DNA from: Paenibacillus flagellatus
Lineage (GTDB): Bacteria > Bacillota > Bacilli > Paenibacillales > NBRC-103111
Direction: 5' to 3'
Assembly: GCF_003217775.1 (NCBI RefSeq)
Contig: NZ_QJVJ01000019.1
Coordinates: 38,511-102,510 of the forward strand
Length of the DNA stretch: 64,000 nt
The notes under the pieces are model-generated. The model made no database searches and had not been told where the DNA came from. It saw nothing but the letters and a program-made list of their open reading frames with translations. Below are positions 16,185 through 25,638 of this stretch, piece after piece. Positions within the stretch are counted from its first letter, which is position 1. The number at the start of each line of letters is the position of its first letter. The position numbers and the translations under genes were made by a program.

Positions 16185-17633
16185 ATGTCCAAAGACAAAC
16201 AATTCGTCAAAGAAATTACGCCGCAGCAGGAGGACTTCTCCCGCTGGTACATCGACGTGATCAGCAAGGCGGAGCTGATGAGCTACTCCCCGGTGCGCGG
16301 ATGCGTCGTGCTCCGTCCGGACGGCTATGAAATTTGGGAGAACATTCAGCGCGAGCTGGACCGCAAGTTCAAGGAAACCGGCCACCGCAACGCATATTTT
16401 CCTCTGTTCATTCCCGAAAGCTTTTTCCAAAAGGAGAAGGAGCATGTGGAAGGGTTCAACCCCGAGCTGCCGTGGGTAACCGAAGCGGGCGGGGAGAAGC
16501 TCGAGGAGCGCCTCGCGATCCGTCCGACGTCGGAGACGATGATCGGGCACATGTATTCGAACTGGATCAACTCGTACCGCGATTTGCCGGTATTGATCAA
16601 CCAATGGGCGAACGTCGTCCGGTGGGAAAAGCGGACGCTGCCGTTTTTGCGGACGACCGAGTTTTTATGGCAGGAAGGCCATACGGCGCACGAGGACGAA
16701 GCGGACGCGCGCAAGGAAACGATGCAGATGCTCGAGGTGTACCGCGACTTCGCCGAAAATTTCTTGGCGATTCCGGTCATTATGGGGCAGAAGACGCCTT
16801 CCGAGAAATTCGCCGGGGCGGTCGACACGTATTCGATCGAAGCGATGATGAAGGACGGCAAAGCGGTGCAGGCGGGGACGTCCCACTATTTGGGCACTAA
16901 CTTTGCGCAGGCGTTTGATATAAAATATTTGGACAGGGACAATACGCAGCAATACGTACATACGACGTCCTGGGGCGTCAGCACCCGTCTCATCGGGGCG
17001 TTGATCATGGTGCACGGCGACGACCGCGGTCTCGTCCTTCCGCCGAAGGTGGCCCCGCTGCAGGCGGTCGTCATCCCGATCGGTCCGCCGAAGACGCGCG
17101 ATCAAGTCGTTCCGCGCGCGGAACAAATGTTCTACGAGCTGAAAAAAGCCGGCATCCGCGTCAAGCTGGACGACAATCCGGATCAAAGCCCGGGCTGGAA
17201 GTTCAACGAGTACGAAATGCGCGGCGTCCCCGTCCGCATCGAATTCGGCCCGCGCGACATGGAGAACGGACAAGCGGTGCTCGTCTCCCGCGTAACCGGC
17301 GAGAAGCGTCCGGTCCGTCTCGACGCGATCGTCGACGAAGTGCGGAGGATGCTCGACGAAGTGCATCAGGCGATGTACGACAACGCGAAGGCGTTTATGG
17401 ACAGCCACTTCAAGTCGATCGACACGATCGACGACATGAAATCGTTCCTCGACGCGCAGCGCGGCTTCGTCTTGGCCGGCTGGTGCGGATCGGACGCCTG
17501 CGAGCGTCAAGTAAAGGAAGAAACCGGCGCCACGAGCCGGAATATGCCGTTCGAGCCGGAGGAGCGCAAGACGGTTTGTCTCGTCTGCGGATCGAAGGCC
17601 GAGCATACGGTCGTTTACGGCAAGTCGTATTGA
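16185..17633 (+). CDS. proS: Prolyl-tRNA synthetase, archaeal/eukaryote-like short type
   Basis: 482 aa from ATG 16185 with RBS taggagg (16168-16174); the frame is open upstream only because it runs through the 40-bp repeats. Class II motifs: GYEIWENIQRELDRKFKETG, IRPTSETMIGHMYSNWI, FLWQEGHTAH. It lacks the editing insertion of the 565-aa bacterial-type enzyme and has the C-terminal Cys-containing extension (GWCGSDAC...CLVCGSKAEH) ending in Tyr that marks the archaeal/eukaryotic ProRS. It sits exactly where B. subtilis has its bacterial-type proS, between rasP and polC, so the type appears to have been replaced in place. Confidence 0.95.
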   Translation: MSKDKQFVKEITPQQEDFSRWYIDVISKAELMSYSPVRGCVVLRPDGYEIWENIQRELDRKFKETGHRNAYFPLFIPESFFQKEKEHVEGFNPELPWVTEAGGEKLEERLAIRPTSETMIGHMYSNWINSYRDLPVLINQWANVVRWEKRTLPFLRTTEFLWQEGHTAHEDEADARKETMQMLEVYRDFAENFLAIPVIMGQKTPSEKFAGAVDTYSIEAMMKDGKAVQAGTSHYLGTNFAQAFDIKYLDRDNTQQYVHTTSWGVSTRLIGALIMVHGDDRGLVLPPKVAPLQAVVIPIGPPKTRDQVVPRAEQMFYELKKAGIRVKLDDNPDQSPGWKFNEYEMRGVPVRIEFGPRDMENGQAVLVSRVTGEKRPVRLDAIVDEVRRMLDEVHQAMYDNAKAFMDSHFKSIDTIDDMKSFLDAQRGFVLAGWCGSDACERQVKEETGATSRNMPFEPEERKTVCLVCGSKAEHTVVYGKSY

Positions 17634-17648
17634 GTCGAAGCCGATATA

Positions 17649-17709
17649 AACCCCAAGAAGGGACCGAGTAAGCTGCCCGCTTATCCTTCGCTTTTTGGGG
17701 TTGTTTTTT
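17649..17709 (+). terminator. proS terminator
   Basis: AACCCCAA (17649-17656) pairs with TTGGGGTT (17695-17702) around an internal branched stem (GAAGG/CCTTC, AGTAAGC/GCTTAT), followed by gtttttt. Confidence 0.85.
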
Positions 17710-17770
17710 GGCCGCGACTCTAGCAATCTATCGAATGCGCATATGAAAGAGGCAAGAGGGAGGGAACCGG

Positions 17771-20700
17771 ATGAGCTCTGCCGCGGACAAAAGGAAACGG
17801 TTCGAGCTGCTTTTGGAGCAGGCGGCCGTTCCGGGGAACGTCGTCGAGGCGTATTTTGCGGACGGTCATATCGAACGGGTCGAATGCAGCCGGAGCAACC
17901 GCGAATGGACGTTCGTCATCGCCAAATCTTCGATCGTGCCGGTCGACATTTACCGGTCGTTTTGCCAAATGGTGCGGGACAAATTCGCGCACATCGCCGC
18001 CATTCGTTTCGTCGTGCAATACGCCGACTCGGTATCCGACGAGGAGCTGGTCGGCGCCTATTGGAGCTTGTTCATCGACTGGGTGCAGCGGGAGGCGGCG
18101 TCCGTCAACGGATGGATGAGCAAGGCGAAATACGAAGTCGCGGGCGGCGTCGTTACGCTGCTCATGCTCGACGCGATCGGGCTCGAGATGGCCCGCAAGC
18201 GGAGCGTCGACGGCTGGATCCAGAAATTTTTCGAGGAAAACTTCGGCCGGCGGTACAATGTGCGGATGGCGGTCAGCGAGACGAGCAGCGAGGAGTTCGA
18301 ACGGTTCGCCCAGCGCGTCGTCGAGGAGGAGCGTCACGTCATTCAGGAGATCATGACGTCGACCGAGACGGAGCCGGAGCTGCCGGAGGTGGCCGACGGC
18401 GATTTGAAGCTCGCGATCGGCTATGAGATCAAGGACCCGCCCGTCCCGCTGAAGGACGTGCTGGAGGAAGAGAAGAAGGTGACCGTGCAAGGTCTCATCT
18501 TCGGTCTGGACAAGAAGGAGCTGCGCAACGGCAACACGCTCTTCGAATTCAAGCTGACCGACTTCTCCGACTCGCTCATGCTGAAGGTGTTCGCGCGCAA
18601 CAAGGAAGATTTGAAGGTGCTGAACCTGCTCGCCGACGGCAAATGGATTCGCGCGCGGGGCAAAGTCGAGTACGACCGGTTCATGATGACGCCCGAGCTC
18701 GTCATGATCCCGAACGACTTGATCGAGGTCGTCGCCCCGCCGGAGCGCAAAGACGATGCCGAGGAGAAGCGGGTCGAGCTTCACCTGCATTCGACGCTCA
18801 GCACGATGGACGCCGTCACCCCGATCGACCAATATATCAAGACGGCGGCGAAATGGGGCCACAAGGCGATCGCCATTACGGATCACGGCAACGTTCAGGC
18901 GTTTCCGGAGGCGAACAAGGCGGCGAAAAAGCACGGCATCAAAATCATATACGGCATGGAAGCGAACGTCGTCGACGACGCGGTGCCGGTCGTCGTCAAT
19001 CCGACCGACGTCCCGCTTACGGAAGCGACTTACGTCGTATTCGATATCGAGACGACGGGCTTCTCCGTCATCAACAATAAAATTATCGAAATCGCCGGCG
19101 TCAAAATGCAGGACGGCAAAGTGATCGACCAGTTCGAAACGTTCGTCAATCCGCACGAAAAAATTCCGTACCATATCAGTCAGCTGACGCACATTACCGA
19201 CGATATGGTCGTCGGTGCGCCGGAGCTGGCGGACGTGCTGCCCAAGTTCGTCGAGTTTATCGGCGACGCCGTCCTCGTGGCGCACAACGCCCGGTTCGAC
19301 ATCGGCTTCATTCAGGAATCGTGCAAGCGCCACGGGCTGCCGGCGCTGCCGAATCCGGTGCTGGACACGCTGGAGCTGGCGCGGATTCAATATCCGACGC
19401 TCAAAAACCACCGGTTGAACACGTTGGCCGAAAAGTTCAAGGTCGGCCTCGACAACCATCACCGCGCGGTTGACGACTCGGCGGCGCTCGGACAGGTGCT
19501 TTACCATATGCTGAAGGATGCGGCCGAGCGGGGCAGGACGACGCTCGCGCAGCTGAACGACGACATGGGCAAAGACTTGTCCAAGGCGCGCCCGTTCCAC
19601 TGCTGTCTGTATGCGCGCAATTTGACGGGCAAGAAAAACTTGTACAAGCTCGTCACGCTGTCGCATACCGAATATTTCAACCGGGTGCCGTGCATTCCGC
19701 GCAGCAAGCTGATCGAGCACCGCGAAGGGCTGCTCATCTCGTCCGGATGCGAAAAAGGCGAGTTTTACGATGCGGTGCTGAACAAGTCGATGGAGGAAGC
19801 GGAGCAGGTCGCCGATTTTTACGACGTGCTCGAGGTGCAGCCGATCGGGGTCAACATGCATCTCGTCGACAAATCGATCGTCGGCAGCCGCCTCGAGCTG
19901 GAGGAAGCGAACCGCCGCATCGTGCAAATCGCCGAAAAGCAGGGCAAATGGGTCGTGGCGACAGGCAACGTGCATTACTTGCACCCCCGGGAAAAAATTC
20001 ACCGCGACATTACGATCCACGGCATTACCGGCTTCAGCCCGCTGAAGGAGATGAAGAAGCCGGACGTCCATTTCCGCACGACGCGCGAAATGCTGGACGA
20101 GTTCGCCCATCTCGGCCCGGACAAGGCGTACGAGGTCGTCGTCACGAATACGAACCTGTTTGCCGATCTGATCGAGCAATTCGACCTGTTCCCGAAGCAG
20201 CTGTTCACGCCGATTATCGAGGGGTCGGAAGAAGAAATCCGCACGAAATGCTACAATACCGCGAAGGAGCTGTACGGCGATCCGGTGCCTGAGGTCGTCG
20301 TGGCGCGGCTGGAGAAGGAGCTCGTGCCGATTATCAACTACGGGTTCTCGGCCAACTACCTCATCTCCGAGCGTCTCGTGAAAAAGTCGAACGCCGACGG
20401 CTACTTGGTCGGCTCGCGGGGCTCCGTCGGCTCGTCCGTCGTGGCGACGTTTCTCGGCATATCGGAGGTCAACCCGCTGCCGCCGCACTACATGTGCCGT
20501 TCGTGCAAGCACAGCGAATGGTTTCTCGACGGCAGCATCCCGAGCGGCTTCGACCTGCCGGACAAAGATTGTCCGAAGTGCGGCGCGAAGATGAAGGGCG
20601 AAGGCCAGGACATTCCGTTCGAAACGTTTCTCGGCTTCAAGGGCGACAAAGTTCCCGATATCGACTTGAACTTCTCCGGGGAGTACCAGCCCGAGGCGCA

Positions 20701-22081
20701 TAACTATACGAAGGTGCTGTTCGGCGAAAAAAGCGTGTTCCGCGCCGGTACGATCGGTACGGTAGCGGAGAAGACGGCGTTCGGCTACGTGAAAAAATAC
20801 GAGGAAGACAACGGGAAAAAGTGGCGCACGGCGGAAGTGCTCCGGCTCGCCCAAGGGTGCACCGGCGTCAAACGAAGCACCGGCCAGCATCCCGGCGGCA
20901 TCGTCGTCGTCCCCGACTACATCGAGGTCGAGGACGTCACGCCCGTCCAATATCCGGCCGACGATACGAAGGCGGAATGGAAGACGACCCACTTCGACTA
21001 CCACGCCTTCGAGGAGAACTTGCTCAAGCTCGATATTCTCGGACACGACGATCCGACGATGATGCGGATGCTTCAGGATTTGACCGGCGTCGATCCGACG
21101 ACGATTCCGATGAACGATCCGAAGGTGATGAGCCTGTTCAACTCGACGGATGCGCTCGGCGTCACGCCGGAGCAGATCCGATCCCCGGTCGCCACGTACG
21201 GCGTTCCCGAGATGGGGACGAAATTCGTCCGGCAAATGCTTCAGGAGACGCAGCCGTCGTCGTTCGCCGACTTGCTGCAAATTTCCGGCTTGTCGCACGG
21301 TACGGGCGTCTGGCTCGGCAACGCGCAGGAGCTGATCAAGAACGGCACGTGCAACATCAAAACCGTTATCGGCTGCCGCGACGACATCATGCTGTACTTG
21401 ATCTACAAAGCCGGTCTCGACGCCGGACTCGCGTTCAAAATTACGGAAAGCGTGCGGAAAGGACGCGGGCTGACCGACGAGTGGATCGAAGAGATGAAAA
21501 ACCATAAAGTGCCGAAATGGTACATCGACTCGTGTCTCAAAATCGAGTACATGTTCCCGAAGGCGCACGCCGCCGCGTACGTCATCTCGGCCGTTCGTAC
21601 GGCTTACTTCAAGCTGTATCACCCGATCGCGTTTTACGCGACGTACTTTTCGGTGCGGGCGTCCGAAGACTTCGACATCGAGCTGTGCTGTCAAGGCTAT
21701 GACGCGATCAAGGCGAAGCTGATCGAAATCGAGGAGAAAGGGTTCCAGGCGTCGCCGAAAGAAAAGGCGATGGTGTCGGTGCTCGAGATGGCGATCGAAA
21801 TGACGGCGCGCGGCTTCTCGTTCAAAGGGATCGACTTGTACCGTTCGGATGCGACCCGGTTCAAAATCGACGGCGATTCGCTGATCCCGCCGTTCTCGGC
21901 GATCCAGGGCGTCGGGGAAAACGCCGCGCGCAACATCGCGGCCGCCTGCGAGGAAGGCCAGTTCCTCTCGATCGAGGATTTCCAGACGAAGGCGAAGGCG
22001 TCGAAGACGATCGTCGAAATTTTGAACGGCATGGGCTGCTTCCGCGGCTTGCCCGAATCGAACCAATTGTCGTTGTTCTGA
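17771..22081 (+). CDS. polC: DNA polymerase III alpha subunit, PolC type
   Basis: 1436 aa, normal for Gram-positive PolC. Order: N-terminal and OB domains; PHP start with HLHSTLSTMD near 337; a DEDD-type 3'-5' exonuclease inserted at about 420-590 (VVFDIETTGFSVINNKIIE, then VLVAHNARFDIGFI); rest of PHP; polymerase palm/fingers with GSRGSVGSSVVATFLG near 880, a Cys4 zinc site (CRSCKH... CPKCG) near 908-935, and catalytic PDIDLNFSG near 961; C-terminal duplex-binding part. It is the replicative polymerase for both strands in low-GC-type Firmicutes. Start ATG 17771 follows a gggaggg RBS. Confidence 0.98.
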   Translation: MSSAADKRKRFELLLEQAAVPGNVVEAYFADGHIERVECSRSNREWTFVIAKSSIVPVDIYRSFCQMVRDKFAHIAAIRFVVQYADSVSDEELVGAYWSLFIDWVQREAASVNGWMSKAKYEVAGGVVTLLMLDAIGLEMARKRSVDGWIQKFFEENFGRRYNVRMAVSETSSEEFERFAQRVVEEERHVIQEIMTSTETEPELPEVADGDLKLAIGYEIKDPPVPLKDVLEEEKKVTVQGLIFGLDKKELRNGNTLFEFKLTDFSDSLMLKVFARNKEDLKVLNLLADGKWIRARGKVEYDRFMMTPELVMIPNDLIEVVAPPERKDDAEEKRVELHLHSTLSTMDAVTPIDQYIKTAAKWGHKAIAITDHGNVQAFPEANKAAKKHGIKIIYGMEANVVDDAVPVVVNPTDVPLTEATYVVFDIETTGFSVINNKIIEIAGVKMQDGKVIDQFETFVNPHEKIPYHISQLTHITDDMVVGAPELADVLPKFVEFIGDAVLVAHNARFDIGFIQESCKRHGLPALPNPVLDTLELARIQYPTLKNHRLNTLAEKFKVGLDNHHRAVDDSAALGQVLYHMLKDAAERGRTTLAQLNDDMGKDLSKARPFHCCLYARNLTGKKNLYKLVTLSHTEYFNRVPCIPRSKLIEHREGLLISSGCEKGEFYDAVLNKSMEEAEQVADFYDVLEVQPIGVNMHLVDKSIVGSRLELEEANRRIVQIAEKQGKWVVATGNVHYLHPREKIHRDITIHGITGFSPLKEMKKPDVHFRTTREMLDEFAHLGPDKAYEVVVTNTNLFADLIEQFDLFPKQLFTPIIEGSEEEIRTKCYNTAKELYGDPVPEVVVARLEKELVPIINYGFSANYLISERLVKKSNADGYLVGSRGSVGSSVVATFLGISEVNPLPPHYMCRSCKHSEWFLDGSIPSGFDLPDKDCPKCGAKMKGEGQDIPFETFLGFKGDKVPDIDLNFSGEYQPEAHNYTKVLFGEKSVFRAGTIGTVAEKTAFGYVKKYEEDNGKKWRTAEVLRLAQGCTGVKRSTGQHPGGIVVVPDYIEVEDVTPVQYPADDTKAEWKTTHFDYHAFEENLLKLDILGHDDPTMMRMLQDLTGVDPTTIPMNDPKVMSLFNSTDALGVTPEQIRSPVATYGVPEMGTKFVRQMLQETQPSSFADLLQISGLSHGTGVWLGNAQELIKNGTCNIKTVIGCRDDIMLYLIYKAGLDAGLAFKITESVRKGRGLTDEWIEEMKNHKVPKWYIDSCLKIEYMFPKAHAAAYVISAVRTAYFKLYHPIAFYATYFSVRASEDFDIELCCQGYDAIKAKLIEIEEKGFQASPKEKAMVSVLEMAIEMTARGFSFKGIDLYRSDATRFKIDGDSLIPPFSAIQGVGENAARNIAAACEEGQFLSIEDFQTKAKASKTIVEILNGMGCFRGLPESNQLSLF

Positions 22082-22106
22082 TACGGATCATCGCTTTATA
22101 CAGCAT

Positions 22107-22137
22107 AAGACGGCTTCCCGACGGGAGCCGTCTTTTT
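22107..22137 (+). terminator. polC terminator
   Basis: AAGACGGC (22107-22114) with GCCGTCTT (22127-22134), inner TCCC/GGGA, then T run. Confidence 0.88.
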
Positions 22138-22226
22138 CGACGCCGGGATATGCATGGGGCGCGCGTTCGACGGGAAAGCTGAGAAAAATGCCCAGCTTTC
22201 GCAATTCCGACTCGGAGGGATTCGGT

Positions 22227-22715
22227 TTGACCGTCGAACGTTTTGTCCTAACGGCGTTATGGGTGATAAGCTTATCCGTTTGTCCGGCCATCCCGAAGCG
22301 AAAAAGACGGGAGGCATGGATCGCGCTGTTGGCCTGCCAGGCGATGACCTGGGTCAGCACCATGCTGCACGTCTGGTTCGGCCTGCTCAAGTTTCCGGTA
22401 AGGGAATTTCCGAAAGCGACCGACCTGAACTTTACGACCGAATTTTTTTTCTACCCGTTCTTATGCGCTCTTTACGTCATTAGCGAGCCGAAAGGCTCGG
22501 GCTGGGTACGGTTCGGGCATTTGGCGGTATGGCTCACCGTCGTCTCCGTCATCGATCAGGCGATCGTTTCGTTCACCGACTTGATCCGGTATGAGCACTA
22601 CGCCTGGTATTGGACATGGATCACGTTCGGCCTCTTGTTCGCGGTGACGAACGCCTACGTCCGGATGTTCTTTCGGCCGGCCGCCCTTCAATCGGAGAGG
22701 AGGAGTCCTCCGTGA
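22227..22715 (+). CDS. CBO0543-like multi-pass membrane protein, copy 1
   Basis: 162 aa from TTG 22227, chosen because ggaggg lies 7 nt upstream; an in-frame ATG at 22188 has no RBS. Five or so hydrophobic helices with conserved polar motifs: FPVREF, FTTEFFFYP, SGW, LIRYEHYAWYWTW. It is clearly paralogous to the next gene. The pattern fits the CBO0543 family of Firmicute membrane proteins of unknown function. Its stop overlaps the next start by 4 nt (GTGA). Confidence 0.8.
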   Translation: MTVERFVLTALWVISLSVCPAIPKRKRREAWIALLACQAMTWVSTMLHVWFGLLKFPVREFPKATDLNFTTEFFFYPFLCALYVISEPKGSGWVRFGHLAVWLTVVSVIDQAIVSFTDLIRYEHYAWYWTWITFGLLFAVTNAYVRMFFRPAALQSERRSPP

Positions 22716-23239
22716 GCGTCGACTGGTACATTTTGATCGGCGTCTGGGCGGCGGGAGCGGCCATGCTCGTGTTTTTCGTGCCGAAGGAACGGTCGCGCGT
22801 CGCGCAAGTCGCCTTTTTGATCAAGCAGCTGATTACGTGGGTGATCGGACTTGTCGTCGTCGAGATCGGCTTGCTCGAATACCCGACCCGCGAATTCGCC
22901 TCCATTAACCGGACGAGCTTTACGTTCGAATTTTTTGCCTACCCGGCGGTTTGCGCCTTATTCAACGCCAGATACCCGACGGGGAGCGGGTGGGTGAAGC
23001 AGCTGTCCTATTTTTCCGCCTACTGCTCCGTCATGACCGTGACGGAAGTTTTGATAGAAGCCAATACGAGATTGATCCGATACGACGAGTGGTCGTGGTA
23101 TTGGACTTGGATTTCGCTGTTCTTGACGTTTATGGGCTCCCGGCTGTTCTGCGTCTGGTTTTTCCGATCGTACGCCGCACCCGGGAAACCTAGTGGGGGC
23201 AAGGAAAAGAACGCCGGAAACGGAGCTGAAGATGGTTGA
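22712..23239 (+). CDS. CBO0543-like multi-pass membrane protein, copy 2
   Basis: 175 aa from GTG 22712 with RBS ggagaggaggag (22694-22705). Same layout as copy 1: LLEYPTREF, SFTFEFFAYP, YPTGSGW, TRLIRYDEWSWYWTWISLF. The two share spacing of all these motifs, so they arose by tandem duplication and may act as a heteromeric pair. The pair is an addition relative to B. subtilis, where polC is followed by rimP. Its stop codon coincides with the -35 of the rimP promoter. Confidence 0.8.
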   Translation: MSVDWYILIGVWAAGAAMLVFFVPKERSRVAQVAFLIKQLITWVIGLVVVEIGLLEYPTREFASINRTSFTFEFFAYPAVCALFNARYPTGSGWVKQLSYFSAYCSVMTVTEVLIEANTRLIRYDEWSWYWTWISLFLTFMGSRLFCVWFFRSYAAPGKPSGGKEKNAGNGAEDG

Positions 23240-23264
23240 AAGGAAACAACTGTTATGGTATAAT
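23236..23264 (+). promoter_or_regulatory. Sigma-A promoter of the rimP-nusA-infB operon
   Basis: TTGAAA (23236-23241), 17 nt, TATAAT (23259-23264) with TGG extension upstream. The -35 overlaps the stop codon of the preceding gene. Confidence 0.88.
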
Positions 23265-23306
23265 CATTTTTGGCAATAATGAGGATGGATAGAACGTTGC
23301 GACTGG

Positions 23307-23326
23307 AGAGTGGGGAAACCCACTCT
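23307..23326 (+). promoter_or_regulatory. Leader hairpin of rimP operon
   Basis: AGAGTGGG, GAAA tetraloop, CCCACTCT: a perfect 8-bp stem with a GNRA loop between promoter and rimP, followed by tt-acgtttt. Similar conserved stems precede rimP in other Firmicutes as I recall; the mechanism is not visible here. Confidence 0.6.
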
Positions 23327-23383
23327 TTACGTTTTGCCGCACATTTCGGAAGCTACCCGGCATCGTAGCGAAGGAGGTCGACC

Positions 23384-23842
23384 ATGGCTCAGCAGATCAA
23401 GACGGCCGTGGAGGAGATGCTTGCGCCCTTTTTGGAGCGGGAAGGGTTCGAGCTTGTGGATATCGAGTACGTGAAGGAGGGAAGCAATTGGTTCCTTCGC
23501 GTATTTGTAGATAAAGAAGGCGGAATCGACATCGACGATTGCGGCCGGATCAGCGAATATTTAAGCGAACGGCTGGACGAGAAAGATCCGATTCCGACCG
23601 CTTATTTTCTGGAGGTCTCCTCGCCCGGGGCGGAGCGCCCGCTCAAGAAGCCGCAGGACTTCGTCCGCGCGGTGGGCAAGAACGTCTTCGTGACGACGTA
23701 CGAACCGATCGAAGGGGCGAAAGAATTCGAAGGCAAGCTGCTCGATTACAGCGAAGAACGACTCGTCGTTCAAGCTGGCAAAAAAACGACGGAAATTCCG
23801 GCCGGCAAAGTCGCCAGCGCGCGACTCGCGATTTTGTTTTAG
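23384..23842 (+). CDS. rimP: Ribosome maturation factor RimP
   Basis: 152 aa from ATG 23384 (RBS gaaggaggt). N-terminal alpha/beta domain (LVDIEYVKEGSNWFLRVFVDKEGGIDIDDC), then LEVSSPGAERPLK, the RimP signature, and a C-terminal SH3-like domain. It assists 30S assembly. First gene of the nusA operon as in nearly all bacteria. Confidence 0.98.
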   Translation: MAQQIKTAVEEMLAPFLEREGFELVDIEYVKEGSNWFLRVFVDKEGGIDIDDCGRISEYLSERLDEKDPIPTAYFLEVSSPGAERPLKKPQDFVRAVGKNVFVTTYEPIEGAKEFEGKLLDYSEERLVVQAGKKTTEIPAGKVASARLAILF

Positions 23843-23878
23843 CCGTTTTTGATCCTTGAAAGGAGGAATCCCCAAACC

Positions 23879-24976
23879 ATGAATATGGAATTTATCGAAG
23901 CGTTGTCGGATATCGAGCGGGAAAAGGGAATTGCGAAAGAAGTGTTGATCGACGCGATCGAAGCCGCCCTCATTTCGAGCTACAAGCGCAACTTCAATAC
24001 GGCTCAAAACGTGAGAGTGGATATTAACCGGCATACCGGACTCATTAAAGTGTACGCCCGCAAGACGGTCGTGGACGAAGTGCTCGATCCGCGCATGGAA
24101 ATATCGCAGCACGCTTCGAGAGAGATCAACCCGAACTTCCAGCTCGGCGACATCGTGGAGATAGAAGTAACGCCGCGCGACTTCGGACGGATCGCGGCGC
24201 AGACGGCGAAGCAGGTCGTCACCCAGCGCATCCGCGAGGCGGAGCGCGGACTCATTTACGACGCGTTCATCGACCGCGAGGAAGATATCGTCACCGGCAC
24301 GGTGCAGCGTCAAGATTTGCGGAACATCTACCTCGACCTCGGCAAGGTGGAGGCGGTGCTGCCGCTCGGCGAGCTGATGCCCGGCGAGAAGTTCAAGCAT
24401 CAGGACCGGATCAAGGCGTACATCACGAAGGTGGAGAACACGACGAAAGGGCCGCAAATCATTTTGTCGCGCACACACCCGGGTCTGTTGAAACGGCTGT
24501 TCGAGCTCGAGGTGCCGGAAATTTACGACGGCGTCGTAGAAATTCGCTCCGTCGCCCGGGAAGCGGGCTTCCGTTCGAAAATCGCCGTTCATTCGCGCAA
24601 TCCGGAAGTCGATCCGGTCGGTTCGTGCGTCGGTCCGAAAGGAACGCGGGTGCAGACGATCGTGAACGAGCTGCGCGGCGAGAAAATCGACATCGTGCGC
24701 TGGTCCGAAAGCGTCGAGGAATACGTCGCCAACGCGCTCAGCCCGTCCAAGGTGCTCGAGGTGAACGTGTTCGAGGCCGAGAAGATGGCCCGGGTCATCG
24801 TGCCGGATTACCAGCTGTCGCTCGCGATCGGCATCAAGGGACAAAACGCGCGGCTCGCGGCCAAGCTGACCGGCTGGAAAATCGATATCAAGAGCGAGTC
24901 GCAAGCGGAGCAGGAGTTCGGACGTCCGCGGACGTCGGGCGAGGAGATGCCCCAGGACTCGATCAGCATCGACTAG
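23879..24976 (+). CDS. nusA: Transcription termination/antitermination factor NusA
   Basis: 365 aa from ATG 23879 (AGGAGG at 23861-23866; a second ATG at 23885 is possible). RNAP-binding N-terminal domain (1 to about 125), S1 domain (TGTVQRQDLRNIYLDLGKVEAVLP), then two KH domains (VGPKGTRVQTIVNELRGEKID and AIGIKGQNARLAAKLTGWKIDI). It has no C-terminal acidic repeats, as usual in Firmicutes. It controls pausing and termination, and likely autoregulates its operon. Confidence 0.98.
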   Translation: MNMEFIEALSDIEREKGIAKEVLIDAIEAALISSYKRNFNTAQNVRVDINRHTGLIKVYARKTVVDEVLDPRMEISQHASREINPNFQLGDIVEIEVTPRDFGRIAAQTAKQVVTQRIREAERGLIYDAFIDREEDIVTGTVQRQDLRNIYLDLGKVEAVLPLGELMPGEKFKHQDRIKAYITKVENTTKGPQIILSRTHPGLLKRLFELEVPEIYDGVVEIRSVAREAGFRSKIAVHSRNPEVDPVGSCVGPKGTRVQTIVNELRGEKIDIVRWSESVEEYVANALSPSKVLEVNVFEAEKMARVIVPDYQLSLAIGIKGQNARLAAKLTGWKIDIKSESQAEQEFGRPRTSGEEMPQDSISID

Positions 24977-25009
24977 CCCTTAACAATACTGGTTTCGGGT
25001 GGGATCGTC

Positions 25010-25330
25010 GTGAAGGTTAGGAAAGTACCGCAGCGAAAATGCATCGTCTGTCAAAAGACGTTATCCAAACGGGAGATGCTGCGCATCGTCCGCACGCCGG
25101 AAGGCGAAGTCGAGCTCGACTTGACCGGCAAGAAGAACGGGCGCGGCGCTTATATATGCGGGGATGCGGAAGCGTTCAAAAAGGCGAGAAAGACGAAAGC
25201 GTTCGAGCGTGCGCTTAAAGTGAACTTGTCGCCCGAGCAATACGATCGGCTGGAGGAGCAATTCGCAGCCGTTCGAGACAAATTCCAATCGGTCAGCTGC
25301 GGAAAGCCCGATGAACCAGCAGCCGAATAA
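25010..25330 (+). CDS. ylxR: YlxR family RNA-binding protein (DUF448)
   Basis: 106 aa from GTG 25010 with gggtggg ahead. RKCIVCQKTLSKREMLRIVR and GRGAYICGD are DUF448 hallmarks. Slightly longer than the roughly 90-aa B. subtilis protein through its C-terminal tail, which overlaps ylxQ by 20 nt. YlxR has been proposed as a nucleic-acid-binding regulator; its precise role is open. Confidence 0.95.
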   Translation: MKVRKVPQRKCIVCQKTLSKREMLRIVRTPEGEVELDLTGKKNGRGAYICGDAEAFKKARKTKAFERALKVNLSPEQYDRLEEQFAAVRDKFQSVSCGKPDEPAAE

Positions 25331-25638
25331 AGCGTTGTCGTACTTGGGACTCGCCATGCGGGCAGGCAAGCTCGCCTTCGGCGAGGAGGGCGTTCTCAAG
25401 GCGGTCCGCTCGGGACAGGCTCGACTGGTCGTGATCGCGGAAGACGCTTCGGACAATACGCTCAAGAAGTTTCAGGACAAATGCCGGCATTACAACGTCG
25501 CGCACGTGCAACGCTTCAGTCGTTACGAGCTCGGGGCCGCGATCGGGAAAGAAGCGCGGGTACTCGTCGCCGTTACGGATGAAGGATTGGCCCGGCTGAT
25601 CAAGCCGTGCCTCGTACAACCTCCGGAGGTGAAACCTA

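Noticed and set aside
17720..22066. 1448-aa open frame on the minus strand opposite polC
   Set aside because: It mirrors polC codon by codon; high-GC codon bias removes stops on the opposite strand. No RBS, no recognisable domain, very Arg/His-rich composition.
23849..23878. Earlier start for nusA
   Set aside because: The extra codons cover the RBS aggagg; family N-terminus begins at MNMEF.
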